Positions 1 through 8,709 of a DNA stretch of 64,000 nt are shown here, piece after piece. The stretch covers positions 930,001 through 994,000 of the forward strand of contig NZ_JACHYC010000001.1 of the NCBI RefSeq assembly GCF_014192575.1. Direction: 5' to 3'. The notes under the pieces are model-generated. The model made no database searches, was not told the DNA's origin, and worked only from the letters and a program-made list of their open reading frames with translations. Position 1 is the first letter of the stretch. Each line of letters opens with the position of its first letter. Source of the DNA: Variovorax sp. Sphag1AA. GTDB taxonomy: Bacteria; Pseudomonadota; Gammaproteobacteria; Burkholderiales; Burkholderiaceae_C. The position numbers and the translations under genes are program-made.

Positions 1-1595
1 AAATGGCTGAAGGTGTGATCGCCCGTGAGCGAGCCCGGAGCGGGCCCCGGCGTGACCCAATCGAAGTTGTCGACCGAGGTGTGGTTGTAGCGCCCCGACA
101 GCGTCAGGTGCGTCGCCTGGCTGATCTCGATGATGTCGCTCGCGTAGAGGCTCCAGGTGCTCGAGCGGCTCGACAGGCCCACGCGGGCATCGAACGCGTT
201 CTCGGAGTTCTGCGTGCCGTCTGCAAAAGCGCCGGGCCCCAGCAGCGGCGTGATCGACCTGTCCGGATTGATGAAGCCGAATTGCGCGCTCTGGTCGAAG
301 CCGACGCGGCTCGCGTCGTAGGCAGCGCCGAACACCAGTTGATGACCGATGCCGGCGGTGTCCATCAGCGCCGCAAACTGGCCCGCCAGGCCGTAGTTGT
401 GCTGCTCGGTCCGGGTGCGGTTGTAGAGCCCGTTGCACTTTTCGTTGGGCTCGTTGTTCGTCAGCACGTTGGCGATGCAGCGCCATCGCGGGAAAGGCGT
501 GTTGGCCTGCGTCTCGCCGCTGGTCGGGAAACCCGTGAAGCCCGCGCGCGAGAGGGCTGCGCGCTCAGCCACATTGGGCTGGTAGAGCGACTCGCCGAGG
601 GAATCGTCGTTGACGTCGCCATTGAGCGTGCTGGCCTTGATGTCGCGCCAGTAAGCGTTGCCCGTGAAGCGCAGGCGGTCGTTGATGTCGTGGCTGCCGG
701 CGAGATTCAGGAAGATCGAGCGGTTGTTGGTCTGGTCCGGGACCGTGTAGACACTGCTCCAGTCGCGCTGCAGAGCGTGCTGCTCCTGCAGCCCGTTGCC
801 GGTGAGGTCGTTGTCGGCGTAGGCCGCCGTCAGGGACAGTTCTGTGTCTCGCGCACGCTTGCCAACCTTGGCGAAGAGCTGGCGCAGATCGCTCGGAGAG
901 GCGGTACGCCAGCCGTCCTCGTGAAAGCGATTGGCAGCGACGTACCAGTTGACGCCGTCCTCCCGGCTGCCGCCGGTCTCGAATTCGGCCGCAACGCGCC
1001 CATAGCTACCGCCGAGCATCTGCACCGAGGTGCCCGGGCTGGTGAACCCGTCCTTGGTTCGCACCGACAGAGCACCGCCCAGGGTGTTGAGGCCGAACAG
1101 CGGATTGCTGCCGGGCATCAACACCACGCTGTCGATCACGGTGGTCGGGATCAGATCCCAGCTCACCACATCGCCGAAAGGCTGGTTCAGGCGCACACCG
1201 TCGAGATACACCGACAGTCCCTGCGGCGTACCGAGCAGCGGCGAAGCCGTGAAGCCGCGGTAGTTGATGTCCACCTGGAAGGGATTGCCCTGGATCTCGT
1301 TGACTGTCACGCCGTTGATCCGGCGGGCCAGAAAGCTCGACAGGTCGAGCGCATGCGTGCGGTCGATGTCGGTGCCGGTGGCACTCTGCACGTTGGCGGG
1401 CACCTGGTCCTTGGGCACGTCGAGCCCCGGCAATGGCGTCGGCGCGACGACCGTAATCGTGGGAAGCTCGCGGTCGGCCTCCGCCTGGACCTGGGCGGCG
1501 GCTGGCGGGGCGCCGGAGAGCCCGACCGCCGACGCCGTCGAAAGAAGCAAAAAGGCAGGCAGGCGCGTACCAGGGTCGCCACGGCGACGTTGCAT
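1..1595 (-). CDS. TonB-dependent outer-membrane receptor (N-terminal part; truncated by window edge)
   Basis: Outer-membrane transporter driven by TonB-ExbBD. About 531 N-terminal residues are visible; the rest of the beta-barrel lies beyond the left edge. The reading frame is open on the minus strand from an ATG at 1595, preceded by a purine-rich GGAGAGGGG ribosome site. The protein starts with a basic end and a hydrophobic stretch, with a likely signal-peptidase site near residue 34. A TonB-box-like segment (LPTITVVAP, about 44-52) and a plug domain follow, with the plug motifs VYLDGVRLNQPFGD and NPLFGLNTLGGALSV. Later sequence shows alternating barrel strands. The substrate cannot be read from the sequence. 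Divergence from the cys operon makes a sulfur-containing ligand possible, but this is inference only. Confidence 0.88.
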   Translation of the reverse strand, partial: MQRRRGDPGTRLPAFLLLSTASAVGLSGAPPAAAQVQAEADRELPTITVVAPTPLPGLDVPKDQVPANVQSATGTDIDRTHALDLSSFLARRINGVTVNEIQGNPFQVDINYRGFTASPLLGTPQGLSVYLDGVRLNQPFGDVVSWDLIPTTVIDSVVLMPGSNPLFGLNTLGGALSVRTKDGFTSPGTSVQMLGGSYGRVAAEFETGGSREDGVNWYVAANRFHEDGWRTASPSDLRQLFAKVGKRARDTELSLTAAYADNDLTGNGLQEQHALQRDWSSVYTVPDQTNNRSIFLNLAGSHDINDRLRFTGNAYWRDIKASTLNGDVNDDSLGESLYQPNVAERAALSRAGFTGFPTSGETQANTPFPRWRCIANVLTNNEPNEKCNGLYNRTRTEQHNYGLAGQFAALMDTAGIGHQLVFGAAYDASRVGFDQSAQFGFINPDRSITPLLGPGAFADGTQNSENAFDARVGLSSRSSTWSLYASDIIEISQATHLTLSGRYNHTSVDNFDWVTPGPAPGSLTGDHTFSH

Positions 1596-1913
1596 GTGTC
1601 CCCTCTCCTCCACCTCGATGGGTGCGCCCTCAAGTTAAAGCGCGGCCCCAACAGCGAAATAGGGAAATTCCCGCCCCTAGAATTCGCCCGGTTTCGAGTA
1701 CGGCTCAGCCGTGCAGGACGACGTTCCGAGCGCCGTCCGCTTTATCCCGAATAAGCAACTGGTCGCCCGCAAACCCGCATGGAGACTGGCGAATAAGCTT
1801 ATCCGCATAAAGCGCGAACCAAAAAATAGTTTGTTTCCATAAGGCTCGCTTCTAAAGTTGCGCCCTCGTTGACCGGGGCCGGTGGACGCACTGCCTTCAA
1901 CAACTGACACACG
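1596..1913. promoter_or_regulatory. Divergent control region between the TonB receptor and the cys operon
   Basis: This is 318 bases with no gene. It is clearly richer in A/T than its flanks between about 1735 and 1860. It contains a perfect ten-base palindrome ATAAGCTTAT (1793-1802) and further ATAAG elements at 1751-1755 and 1840-1844. LysR-type sulfur regulators (CysB/Cbl) bind AT-rich sites containing ATAA half-sites, so this is a plausible CysB operator region serving both directions. No confident -35/-10 pair was assigned. Confidence 0.5.
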
Positions 1914-3695
1914 ATGTACCAATACACAGATTTCGACCGCCAGTTCGTGCACCTGCGCGCGGCGCAATTCCGCGATCAACTCGAACGCTGGCAGACGGGC
2001 AGGTTGTCCGAGGATGAATTCCGTCCCCTGCGCCTGCAGAACGGCTGGTATGTGCAGCGCTACGCACCGATGCTGCGTGTCGCGGTGCCGTACGGCGAGC
2101 TGTCGAGCAAGCAGCTGCGCGTCCTCGCGAAGATCGCCCGCGTGTACGACGAGCCGGAGGCCGAGGTCTACAAGAACGCTGTTGCGACGCAAGGCAAGCT
2201 CGGCTCGCACAAGCTGCCGACGCACTACGCGCACTTCACCACCCGCCAGAACGTCCAGTACAACTGGATTCCGCTTTCCAAGTCGGCGGACGTGATGGAC
2301 CTGCTCGCCTCGGTCGACATGCACGGCATCCAGACCAGCGGCAACTGCATCCGCAACATCACGAGCGACGAGCGCGCCGGCATTGCGGTCGACGAAGCGG
2401 CCGATCCGCGCCCCTTCGCTGAAATCATGCGTCAGTGGAGCACGCTGCACCCCGAGTTCGCCTTCCTGCCGCGCAAGTTCAAGATCGCGATCACCGGCGC
2501 CGCCGAAGACCGCGCCGCGACCGGCTGGCATGACGTGGGCCTGCGCCTCGTCAAGAACGAACAGGGCGAGCTGGGCTTCCGCGTGCAGGTCGGTGGCGGC
2601 ATGGGCCGCACGCCGATCATCGGCACCGTGCTGCGCGAGTTCCTGCCGTGGAACCAGATCATGAATTACCTCGAAGCGGTGATTCGTGTCTACAACCGCT
2701 ACGGCCGCCGCGACAACATCTACAAGGCGCGCATCAAGATCCTCGTGAAGGCCGAAGGACAGGTCTACATCGACGACGTCGAGGCCGAGTACAAGCAGAT
2801 CATCGAACACGACGGCGCACCGCACACCATTTCGCAAGCCGAGCTGGACCGCGTGACCGCTTCCTTCGTGCCGCCGACCCTCGCGACCCGCGTGTTCCGC
2901 AGCGCCGAAGAAACCGACGCCGAGTTGCGCGCTCAAGCTGCCGACGACGTGATGTTTGCCCGCTGGCTCGCCCGCAACGTCGCACCACACAAGAACCCTG
3001 CCCTGCGCGCCGTGACGCTTTCGTTCAAGCGCCGCCTGCAAGCGCCCGGCGACGCATCGGCCGACCAGCTCGAAACCGTTGCCACGTTGGCCGACCGCTT
3101 CAGCGCCGGCGAAGCACGCGTGACGCACGACCAGAACGTGCTGTTGCCGTGGGTGCACGCCGAAGACCTGCACGCGCTGTGGCTTGCCGCCCGCGAAGCC
3201 GGCTTCGCCAGCGCCAACGTGCACCTGCTGACGGACATGATTGCCTGCCCCGGCGGCGACTTCTGCGCACTCGCGAATGCGCGCTCGATCCCGATCGCCG
3301 AAGCGATCACCGAGCGCTACCAGGACCTCGACGAACTCGATGACCTCGGCGAGATCGACCTGCACATCAGCGGCTGCATCAACTCGTGCGGCCACCACCA
3401 CAGCGGCCACATCGGCATCCTCGGCGTCGACAAGGACGGCAAGGAGTGGTACCAGGTCACGCTCGGCGGCTCGGACGGCTCTGAACTGAGCGGCCCGGCG
3501 CAGGCCGGCAAGGTCGTCGGCCCGTCGTTCTCGGCGGCCGAAGTGCCCGGCGTGATCGAAGCGGTGCTCAACACCTACCGCGACACGCGCGAATCCGGCG
3601 AGACCTTCATCGACGCCCTGCGTCGCATCGGCATCGAGCCCTTCAAGACCGCGGCCAATGGCGCACGTTTCAAGGTCGAGGAGGCCGCAGCATGA
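1914..3695 (+). CDS. cysI: Nitrite/sulfite reductase hemoprotein (sulfite reductase beta component)
   Basis: Reduces sulfite to sulfide with six electrons using siroheme coupled to a [4Fe-4S] cluster. The protein has 593 residues, with duplicated ferredoxin-like half domains. The cluster/siroheme cysteines are plain: C445-x5-C451 in ACPGGDFC and C488-x3-C492 in SGCINSCGHHH. An upstream siroheme-contact segment reads TSGNCIRNIT. It is the first gene of a tightly packed run, and its stop overlaps the next start (ATGA at 3692-3695). No cysJ flavoprotein gene is nearby, so electrons must come from elsewhere; a ferredoxin and a ferredoxin reductase lie downstream in the same direction. Nitrite reductase activity is an alternative, but the cysH/D/N company argues for sulfite. 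Confidence 0.93.
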   Translation: MYQYTDFDRQFVHLRAAQFRDQLERWQTGRLSEDEFRPLRLQNGWYVQRYAPMLRVAVPYGELSSKQLRVLAKIARVYDEPEAEVYKNAVATQGKLGSHKLPTHYAHFTTRQNVQYNWIPLSKSADVMDLLASVDMHGIQTSGNCIRNITSDERAGIAVDEAADPRPFAEIMRQWSTLHPEFAFLPRKFKIAITGAAEDRAATGWHDVGLRLVKNEQGELGFRVQVGGGMGRTPIIGTVLREFLPWNQIMNYLEAVIRVYNRYGRRDNIYKARIKILVKAEGQVYIDDVEAEYKQIIEHDGAPHTISQAELDRVTASFVPPTLATRVFRSAEETDAELRAQAADDVMFARWLARNVAPHKNPALRAVTLSFKRRLQAPGDASADQLETVATLADRFSAGEARVTHDQNVLLPWVHAEDLHALWLAAREAGFASANVHLLTDMIACPGGDFCALANARSIPIAEAITERYQDLDELDDLGEIDLHISGCINSCGHHHSGHIGILGVDKDGKEWYQVTLGGSDGSELSGPAQAGKVVGPSFSAAEVPGVIEAVLNTYRDTRESGETFIDALRRIGIEPFKTAANGARFKVEEAAA

Positions 3696-4084
3696 ACAAG
3701 ACCCTGAAGATCCTTGCCGCCGAAGAGCATGTCGACAACGGCGAGCCGAACGTCCTGCAACTGGCGAACGACGCCGATCCGCTCGCGATCGAGGTGTGCC
3801 TCGATGACGTGGAGCGCATCGACCTGGACTTCCCGAAGTTCACCGACGGCCGCGCGTACAGCCAGGCTTACCTGCTGCGCCGCCGCCTCGGCTTCAAGGG
3901 TGACATCCGCGCTACGGGCGACGTGCTGATCGACCAGCTCGTGCAGATGCAGCGCACGGGGTTCTCCAGCGCGGTGCTCAAGGAAGGCGTCGACGCCACG
4001 GCAGCACAACGCCAGTTCGACCGGTTTGCCGCCTACTACCAGGGCGATGCGATCGAAACCGCTCCGCTGTTCACCCGCGCCTGA
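3692..4084 (+). CDS. DUF934 protein, sulfite-reduction accessory
   Basis: A 130-residue soluble protein of the DUF934 family, known chiefly from its position between cysI and cysH in proteobacteria. It is assumed to assist sulfite reduction, but its biochemical role is not established. The conserved core includes DDVERIDLDFPKFTDGRAYS and LRRRLGFKGDIRATGDVLIDQ. It starts four bases inside cysI (ATGA overlap), which suggests translational coupling, and lies about 30 bases before cysH. No cysteine-based cofactor motif and no membrane segment are present. Confidence 0.85.
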   Translation: MNKTLKILAAEEHVDNGEPNVLQLANDADPLAIEVCLDDVERIDLDFPKFTDGRAYSQAYLLRRRLGFKGDIRATGDVLIDQLVQMQRTGFSSAVLKEGVDATAAQRQFDRFAAYYQGDAIETAPLFTRA

Positions 4085-4114
4085 GCGCCCTGCCCCCGTA
4101 CGGAATCCCCACCA

Positions 4115-4735
4115 ATGAGCATCGATCTCGCAGAAGTCAACGCCAAGTTCGGCCGCAACGCCGAAGGTCTCGTGGACTGGGCCATCGGCCTGGGCCAGCC
4201 GGCGATCATCACCACCAACTTCCGGCCCTTCGAGGCGGTGATCCTGCACATGGTCACGCGCGCCAAGCCCGACGTGCCGGTGGTGTGGATGGACAACGGG
4301 TACAACACCGAGGCCACGTATCGCTTCGCCGACGAAGTGACGAAGTTGCTGAAGCTTGATCTGCGCATCTTCGTGCCCCGCCGTTCGCGTGCCCATCGCG
4401 AAGCGGTGGAAGGCCCGACGCCGGCGCTGGACGATCCGCGCCACGCCGCCTTCACCGAGGAAGTGAAGCTGGAACCCTTCGCACGTGCGCTGCGCGAAAC
4501 GGCGCCGAAGGTCTGGTTTACTGCGCTGCGGGCCACCGACACCGCCGTGCGCGCGCAGATGGACCCGGTCAGCATCAATCCCGATGGCCTGATCAAGGTC
4601 GCGCCGCTGCTGCATTGGTCGTCCAAGGATCTGTACGAGTACTGCCAGAAGCACGGCCTGCCCAACAACTTCGACTACGTGGATCCCACCAAGGGCGAGG
4701 ACAACCGCGAATGCGGCCTGCATCTCTCGCACTGA
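4115..4735 (+). CDS. cysH: Sulfonucleotide (APS/PAPS) reductase family protein, divergent short form
   Basis: Expected to reduce APS or PAPS to sulfite. At 206 residues it is shorter than usual. The PAPS-reductase fold is visible (ITTNFRPFEAVILH, then VVWMDNGYNTEATY) and the catalytic cysteine is in ECGLH near the C-terminus. The paired cysteines (CC and CxxC) that hold the [4Fe-4S] cluster of bacterial APS reductases are absent; the only other cysteine is in YEYCQKHG. By family logic this suggests a cluster-free enzyme, which would classically use PAPS, yet no APS kinase gene (cysC) lies here and the downstream CysN has no kinase domain. Substrate assignment is therefore open. It sits between the DUF934 gene and cysD. 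Confidence 0.8.
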   Translation: MSIDLAEVNAKFGRNAEGLVDWAIGLGQPAIITTNFRPFEAVILHMVTRAKPDVPVVWMDNGYNTEATYRFADEVTKLLKLDLRIFVPRRSRAHREAVEGPTPALDDPRHAAFTEEVKLEPFARALRETAPKVWFTALRATDTAVRAQMDPVSINPDGLIKVAPLLHWSSKDLYEYCQKHGLPNNFDYVDPTKGEDNRECGLHLSH

Positions 4736-4778
4736 CGTCCCGAACCGCTGCCGATCCACTCCATCAGCCCACGATCCA

Positions 4779-5732
4779 ATGAACGCCCGTACCGAACCCG
4801 ACCTGCTGCTGCCGACAACGGACGCGCTGAGCCGCCTGTCCAACACGCACCTCGATGCGCTGGAAGAAGAAACCATCTTCATCCTGCGTGAAGTCGCTGC
4901 CTCCTTCGAACGGCCGACGCTGCTGTTCTCCGGCGGCAAGGACTCGCTGGTGCTGCTGAAGTGCGCGGAAAAGGCATTCGGTGTCGGGCGCATTCCCTAT
5001 CCGCTGCTGATGATCGACACGGGCCACAACTTCCCTGAAGTGACGGACTTCCGTGACCAGCGCGCCAAGGAACTCGGCGCCGAGCTGATCGTGCGCAGCG
5101 TCGAGGATTCGATGAAGCGTGGCACGGTGCGTCTGGCGCATCCGGGCGAATCGCGCAACGTGCACCAGTCGGTCACGCTGCTCGAAGCCATCGAGGAATT
5201 CCGATTCGACGCCCTGATCGGCGGCGCTCGTCGCGACGAGGAAAAGGCCCGCGCCAAGGAACGCATCTTTTCGCACCGCGACAGCTTCGGCCAGTGGCAG
5301 CCAAAGGACCAGCGCCCCGAGTTGTGGACGCTGTTCAACACGCGCCTCGCACCGGGCGAGCACTTCCGTGTGTTCCCGATCTCGAACTGGACCGAGCTCG
5401 ACGTCTGGCAGTACATCGAGCGCGAGCACATCGCCCTGCCCTCGATCTACTACACCCACAAGCGCGAAGTGGTCGAGCGCCGAGGCTTGCTGGTGCCGGT
5501 GACCGAACTCACGCCGCCGCGTGACGACGAAAAGGTTGAAGTGCGCGACGTGCGTTTCCGCACCGTCGGCGACATCACCTGCACATGCCCGGTAGAGAGC
5601 CTTGCGGCCGATGCGGCCGACGTGGTGGTCGAGACGCTCGCCGCCGATGTGAGCGAGCGCGGTGCAACGCGCATGGACGACAAGACGTCCGAAGCCTCGA
5701 TGGAAAAGCGCAAGAAAGACGGTTACTTCTGA
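4779..5732 (+). CDS. cysD: Sulfate adenylyltransferase subunit 2 (ATP sulfurylase small subunit)
   Basis: Catalytic subunit of ATP sulfurylase, forming APS from sulfate and ATP while the partner CysN hydrolyses GTP. The protein has 317 residues with the ATP-pyrophosphatase P-loop SGGKDS near residue 50, then LMIDTGHNFPE and IGGARRDEEKARAKER, and ends in the family-typical basic KRKKDGYF tail. It is 43 bases downstream of cysH, and its stop overlaps the cysN start (ATGA at 5729-5734 region), indicating coupled translation of the two subunits. Confidence 0.95.
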   Translation: MNARTEPDLLLPTTDALSRLSNTHLDALEEETIFILREVAASFERPTLLFSGGKDSLVLLKCAEKAFGVGRIPYPLLMIDTGHNFPEVTDFRDQRAKELGAELIVRSVEDSMKRGTVRLAHPGESRNVHQSVTLLEAIEEFRFDALIGGARRDEEKARAKERIFSHRDSFGQWQPKDQRPELWTLFNTRLAPGEHFRVFPISNWTELDVWQYIEREHIALPSIYYTHKREVVERRGLLVPVTELTPPRDDEKVEVRDVRFRTVGDITCTCPVESLAADAADVVVETLAADVSERGATRMDDKTSEASMEKRKKDGYF

Positions 5733-7060
5733 TGAACGCGACGACGACGATGAACAAGGTTGAAGCTGAAACCGGCGCGGCGCTGCGCTTCATCACCTGC
5801 GGAAGCGTGGACGACGGCAAGAGCACGCTGATCGGCCGCCTGCTGGTGGACAGCAAGACGGTGCTGCAAGACCAACTGGCCGGCGTCCAGCGCGGCGGCG
5901 AGGTGGATCTGGCACTGCTCACGGACGGCCTTTCGGCCGAGCGCGAGCAAGGCATCACGATCGATGTGGCCTACCGCTACTTCTCGACCGCGCACCGCAA
6001 GTTCGTGATCGGCGACGCACCGGGCCACGAGCAATACACCCGCAACATGGTCACCGCCGCTTCGAGCGCCGATGCCGCCGTGGTGCTGGTCGATGCGACC
6101 AAGCTGCCCTGGGCCGGCGAAGTCGGCGACGGCGAAGTGGTCAAGCGCGAGCTGCTGCCGCAGACGCGCCGTCATACGCTGCTCTGCCACCTGCTGCGCG
6201 TGCAGTCGATCGTGTTCGCGGTCAACAAGCTCGATGCGATCGACGATGCCGAGCTGGCGTTCGAGCGCATCTCTGCCGCACTCACAAACTTCGCCGAAGC
6301 CGCCGGCGTCAAGGTTGCCGCCACGGTGCCGATCTCGGCGCTCAAGGGCTGGAACGTGGCTTCTCGCCATGCCGACTGGGCGGGCTACGCAGGCCCGAGC
6401 CTCCTGGAGTTGCTTGAAACGCTGCCAGTCACCGCGCAGGACGAAGCAGTCCCCTTTGCCTTCCCGGTCCAGTGGGTCGAGAAATTCTCCGGCTCGGCCG
6501 ACACCTCGCGCGGCCGCCGCGTGTTCTGGGGCCGCGTTGCCAGCGGCCACGTCGAGCCCGGCCAGCGCGTCACGGTGCTGCCCGGCAACCAGACTGCGAC
6601 CGTCGCGCAGGTGCTGAGCCACACGCGGCAGCCCAAGACCGTGCATGCAGGCCACAGCGCCGGCATCGTGCTCGACCGTGAACTCGATGTATCGCGCGGC
6701 GATTGGCTGCTGGAGCCCGGCGCCTTCGAACCGCAGCGCGAAATCACCGCGACCATCGCGTGGCTGGATGACGAACCGCTCGTTCCGGGCCGCGTCTACT
6801 GGGCGCTGCAGGGGCACCGCTGGGTCAAGGCCAAGGTTGCGCGCATCGTCGATCGCGTCAACATCACCACGCTCGAATCCGAGCCGGCCGACCAGCTCGA
6901 GGCCAACGCCATCGGCGATGTGGTGCTCAGCCTGCAGCAGCCGCTCGCAGTGCTGCCGTTCACGCAATCGCGTGCGCTTGGCTCGCTGATCCTGGTCGAT
7001 ACCGCCTCGCATCGGACGTCCGCAGCCGTACTCGTGCAGCCCTCGGTCACAAACGCCTAA
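5732..7060 (+). CDS. cysN: Sulfate adenylyltransferase subunit 1 (GTPase subunit)
   Basis: GTPase that drives APS synthesis with CysD. I chose the ATG at 5732, which overlaps the cysD stop; a longer in-frame reading into cysD is not supported by homology. The protein has 442 residues, with the EF-Tu-like G domain showing G1 GSVDDGKST, G2 and surroundings EREQGITIDVAYRYF, G3 DAPGHEQYTRNM and G4 NKLD, then two beta-barrel domains. It ends after the barrels (LVQPSVTNA) with no C-terminal APS-kinase domain, so it is CysN alone and not a CysNC fusion. Confidence 0.95.
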   Translation: MNATTTMNKVEAETGAALRFITCGSVDDGKSTLIGRLLVDSKTVLQDQLAGVQRGGEVDLALLTDGLSAEREQGITIDVAYRYFSTAHRKFVIGDAPGHEQYTRNMVTAASSADAAVVLVDATKLPWAGEVGDGEVVKRELLPQTRRHTLLCHLLRVQSIVFAVNKLDAIDDAELAFERISAALTNFAEAAGVKVAATVPISALKGWNVASRHADWAGYAGPSLLELLETLPVTAQDEAVPFAFPVQWVEKFSGSADTSRGRRVFWGRVASGHVEPGQRVTVLPGNQTATVAQVLSHTRQPKTVHAGHSAGIVLDRELDVSRGDWLLEPGAFEPQREITATIAWLDDEPLVPGRVYWALQGHRWVKAKVARIVDRVNITTLESEPADQLEANAIGDVVLSLQQPLAVLPFTQSRALGSLILVDTASHRTSAAVLVQPSVTNA

Positions 7061-7102
7061 AATTCGGGGTTTTCCCGATCACACACTCGTTCTAGCCCCA
7101 CC

Positions 7103-7432
7103 ATGACCCACGTCGTCTCCGAAGCCTGCATCCGCTGCAAATACACCGACTGCGTCGACGTATGCCCGGTCGATTGCTTCCGCGAGGGGCCGAACATGCT
7201 GGTGATCGACCCCGACGAGTGCATTGATTGCGCGGTGTGCATTCCCGAATGCCCGGTCAACGCGATCTACGCCGAGGAAGACCTCCCGGCGGATCAGATC
7301 GCCTTCATCAAGCTCAACGCCGAACTCGCCCTGGCCGACGGCTGGAAGAGCATCACCAAGCGCAAGCCGGCACTCCCCGACGCAGAAGAGTGGAAGGACA
7401 AGACCGGCAAGATCTCGGAGCTCGTGCGCTGA
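7103..7432 (+). CDS. fdxA: Seven-iron ferredoxin FdxA
   Basis: Small soluble electron carrier of 109 residues. The N-terminal cluster motifs are a [3Fe-4S]/[4Fe-4S] pair: [17 protein letters not shown] and [13 protein letters not shown] long C-terminal extension (about residues 60-109) is typical of FdxA. It starts 42 bases after cysN in the same direction and overlaps the next gene's probable start. Together with that reductase it could supply electrons to CysI, because no cysJ is present. No good ribosome site is visible in front of the ATG. Confidence 0.93.
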   Translation: MTHVVSEACIRCKYTDCVDVCPVDCFREGPNMLVIDPDECIDCAVCIPECPVNAIYAEEDLPADQIAFIKLNAELALADGWKSITKRKPALPDAEEWKDKTGKISELVR

Positions 7433-8460
7433 GCACGACGCCCGCCCCGATCGAAACCGACGCGCTGATCATCGGCGCCGGACCGGTCGGGCTGTTCCAG
7501 GCCTTCCAACTCGGCCTGCTCGAAATCTCCTGTCACATCGTCGACGCACTGCCCCGCGCTGGCGGCCAGTGCGTCGAGTTGTATGGCGACAAGCCGATCT
7601 ACGACATTCCCGGCACGCCGAAGACCACGGGTCGCGGTCTTGCGGAATCGCTGCTGGAGCAGGTCGCGCCTTTCAAGTCCCAATTCCACTTCGGCGAGCA
7701 AATCGAGACGCTTGCGCGGCAGGATGACGGGCGCATTCTGTTGGCAACCCACCGCGGCACGCGCTTCATGGCCAGGACGGTCTTCATCGCGGCCGGCGTC
7801 GGCGCCTTCGTGCCAAAGCGAATCGCCGTCGAGGGCATCGAGCGCCTGGAGGGCACGAAGCTCTTCTATCACCCCGACACCGAGTCGCTCGGCCGATTCG
7901 CCGGCCAGACGGTCGTTGTCAATGGCGGCGACGATGCAGCGGTCGAAACCGCATTGGCACTCGAGCCGATCGCGAAACAGGTCACGCTTGTTCACCGTCG
8001 CGATGTCTTTCAAGCTGACGACGCTACCCTTGCCACCCTTCGCCAGCGCATTGCTGACGGCGCGATCCGGCTGGCCATCGGACAGCCTTCCGCGTTCGAC
8101 GACGCCGGCCTGACGCTCATCACGCCGGATGCGCAGAACCTCGTCCTGCCCTTCGACGCGATCGTCGGCTGCCTCGGCATTTCCCCTCGTCTCGGGCCCA
8201 TCGCCAACTGGGGCCTTGAACTCGTGCGAAAGCAGATCCCCGTCGACACCGAAAAGTACGAGACCCGCGAACGCGGCATCTTCGCGATCGGCGACATCAA
8301 CACCTATCCGGGCAAGAAGAAGCTGATCGTCTGCGGCTTCCATGAAGCCACGCTGGCGGCGTGGGGTGCCACGAGCATCGTCTTTCCGGACAAATCGATC
8401 CCGTTGCAATACACCACCACGAGCACCCGCCTGCACGAGCTGCTCGGCGTGAAGCACTGA
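7429..8460 (+). CDS. Ferredoxin--NADP+ reductase, thioredoxin-reductase-like flavoprotein, probable CTG start
   Basis: FAD/NAD(P)H oxidoreductase of about 343 residues resembling the TrxR-like ferredoxin--NADP reductases. FAD site [15 protein letters not shown] at the N-terminus, [11 protein letters not shown], a second dinucleotide fold ([17 protein letters not shown]) and the C-terminal FAD motif [23 protein letters not shown]. No redox-active CxxC is present, which separates it from thioredoxin reductase. Homology begins at [12 protein letters not shown] and no ATG, GTG or TTG lies just in front. The only near start is CTG at 7429-7431, overlapping the fdxA stop (CTGA) and preceded by GGAG eight bases upstream. 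Its position suggests a partner of FdxA. Confidence 0.85.
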   Translation: MSTTPAPIETDALIIGAGPVGLFQAFQLGLLEISCHIVDALPRAGGQCVELYGDKPIYDIPGTPKTTGRGLAESLLEQVAPFKSQFHFGEQIETLARQDDGRILLATHRGTRFMARTVFIAAGVGAFVPKRIAVEGIERLEGTKLFYHPDTESLGRFAGQTVVVNGGDDAAVETALALEPIAKQVTLVHRRDVFQADDATLATLRQRIADGAIRLAIGQPSAFDDAGLTLITPDAQNLVLPFDAIVGCLGISPRLGPIANWGLELVRKQIPVDTEKYETRERGIFAIGDINTYPGKKKLIVCGFHEATLAAWGATSIVFPDKSIPLQYTTTSTRLHELLGVKH

Positions 8461-8462
8461 CC

Positions 8463-8487
8463 AACGGCTGCGCAATCGCAGCCGTTC
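8463..8487 (+). terminator. Hairpin after the ferredoxin reductase gene
   Basis: Perfect ten-base-pair stem, AACGGCTGCG with CGCAGCCGTT, around a four-base CAAT loop immediately after the stop codon. No clear run of T follows, so it may act as a weak or Rho-assisted terminator, or as a 3' stabiliser, separating the cys/fdx unit from the thiamin unit. Confidence 0.5.
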
Positions 8488-8527
8488 GCGCCACAGGCCT
8501 ACAATCCGTCCTGCTTCGCCAGACTGA

Positions 8528-8626
8528 AGCAACGCTAGGGGTGCCGGCCCGCCGTTTCATCGGTGAGTCGGCTGAGAGAGTCCCTTTGAACCTGACTGAG
8601 GTAATCCTCGCGCAGGGAAGCTGGTC
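8528..8626 (+). promoter_or_regulatory. TPP riboswitch (THI element)
   Basis: The conserved thiamin-pyrophosphate aptamer blocks occur in order: CTAGGGGTGCC (8535-8545), GGCTGAGAGAGTCCC (8570-8584), TTGAACCTGA (8586-8595), then GAGGTAATCCTCGCGCAGGGAAGC to about 8621. This is the Rfam TPP pattern and lies 85-180 bases before cytX. A GC-rich inverted repeat (about 8622-8660) follows and could be the expression platform. Binding of TPP would be expected to turn off expression of the transporter gene. Confidence 0.93.
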
Positions 8627-8709
8627 CGGCGGCCGCACGTTTTCTCGCGTGCCGGATCCGTCGCCGTGGCCTCGCCCACCTGCCAAACAATTTGCACTGG
8701 AGCAAATGG

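Noticed and set aside
3..1754. Long plus-strand open frame (583 residues)
   Set aside because: It is the complement of the TonB receptor gene. The minus strand gives a signal peptide and plug motifs, while the plus reading is only an Arg/Ala/Val-rich antisense frame.
1677..3410. Minus-strand open frame of 577 residues opposite cysI
   Set aside because: The product has no motif and simply mirrors cysI codon structure; typical of GC-rich DNA.
7228..7428. Upstream ATG giving a 410-residue ferredoxin reductase
   Set aside because: The extra 67 residues are an out-of-frame shadow of fdxA with arginine-rich noise; homology begins only at the CTG/S position.
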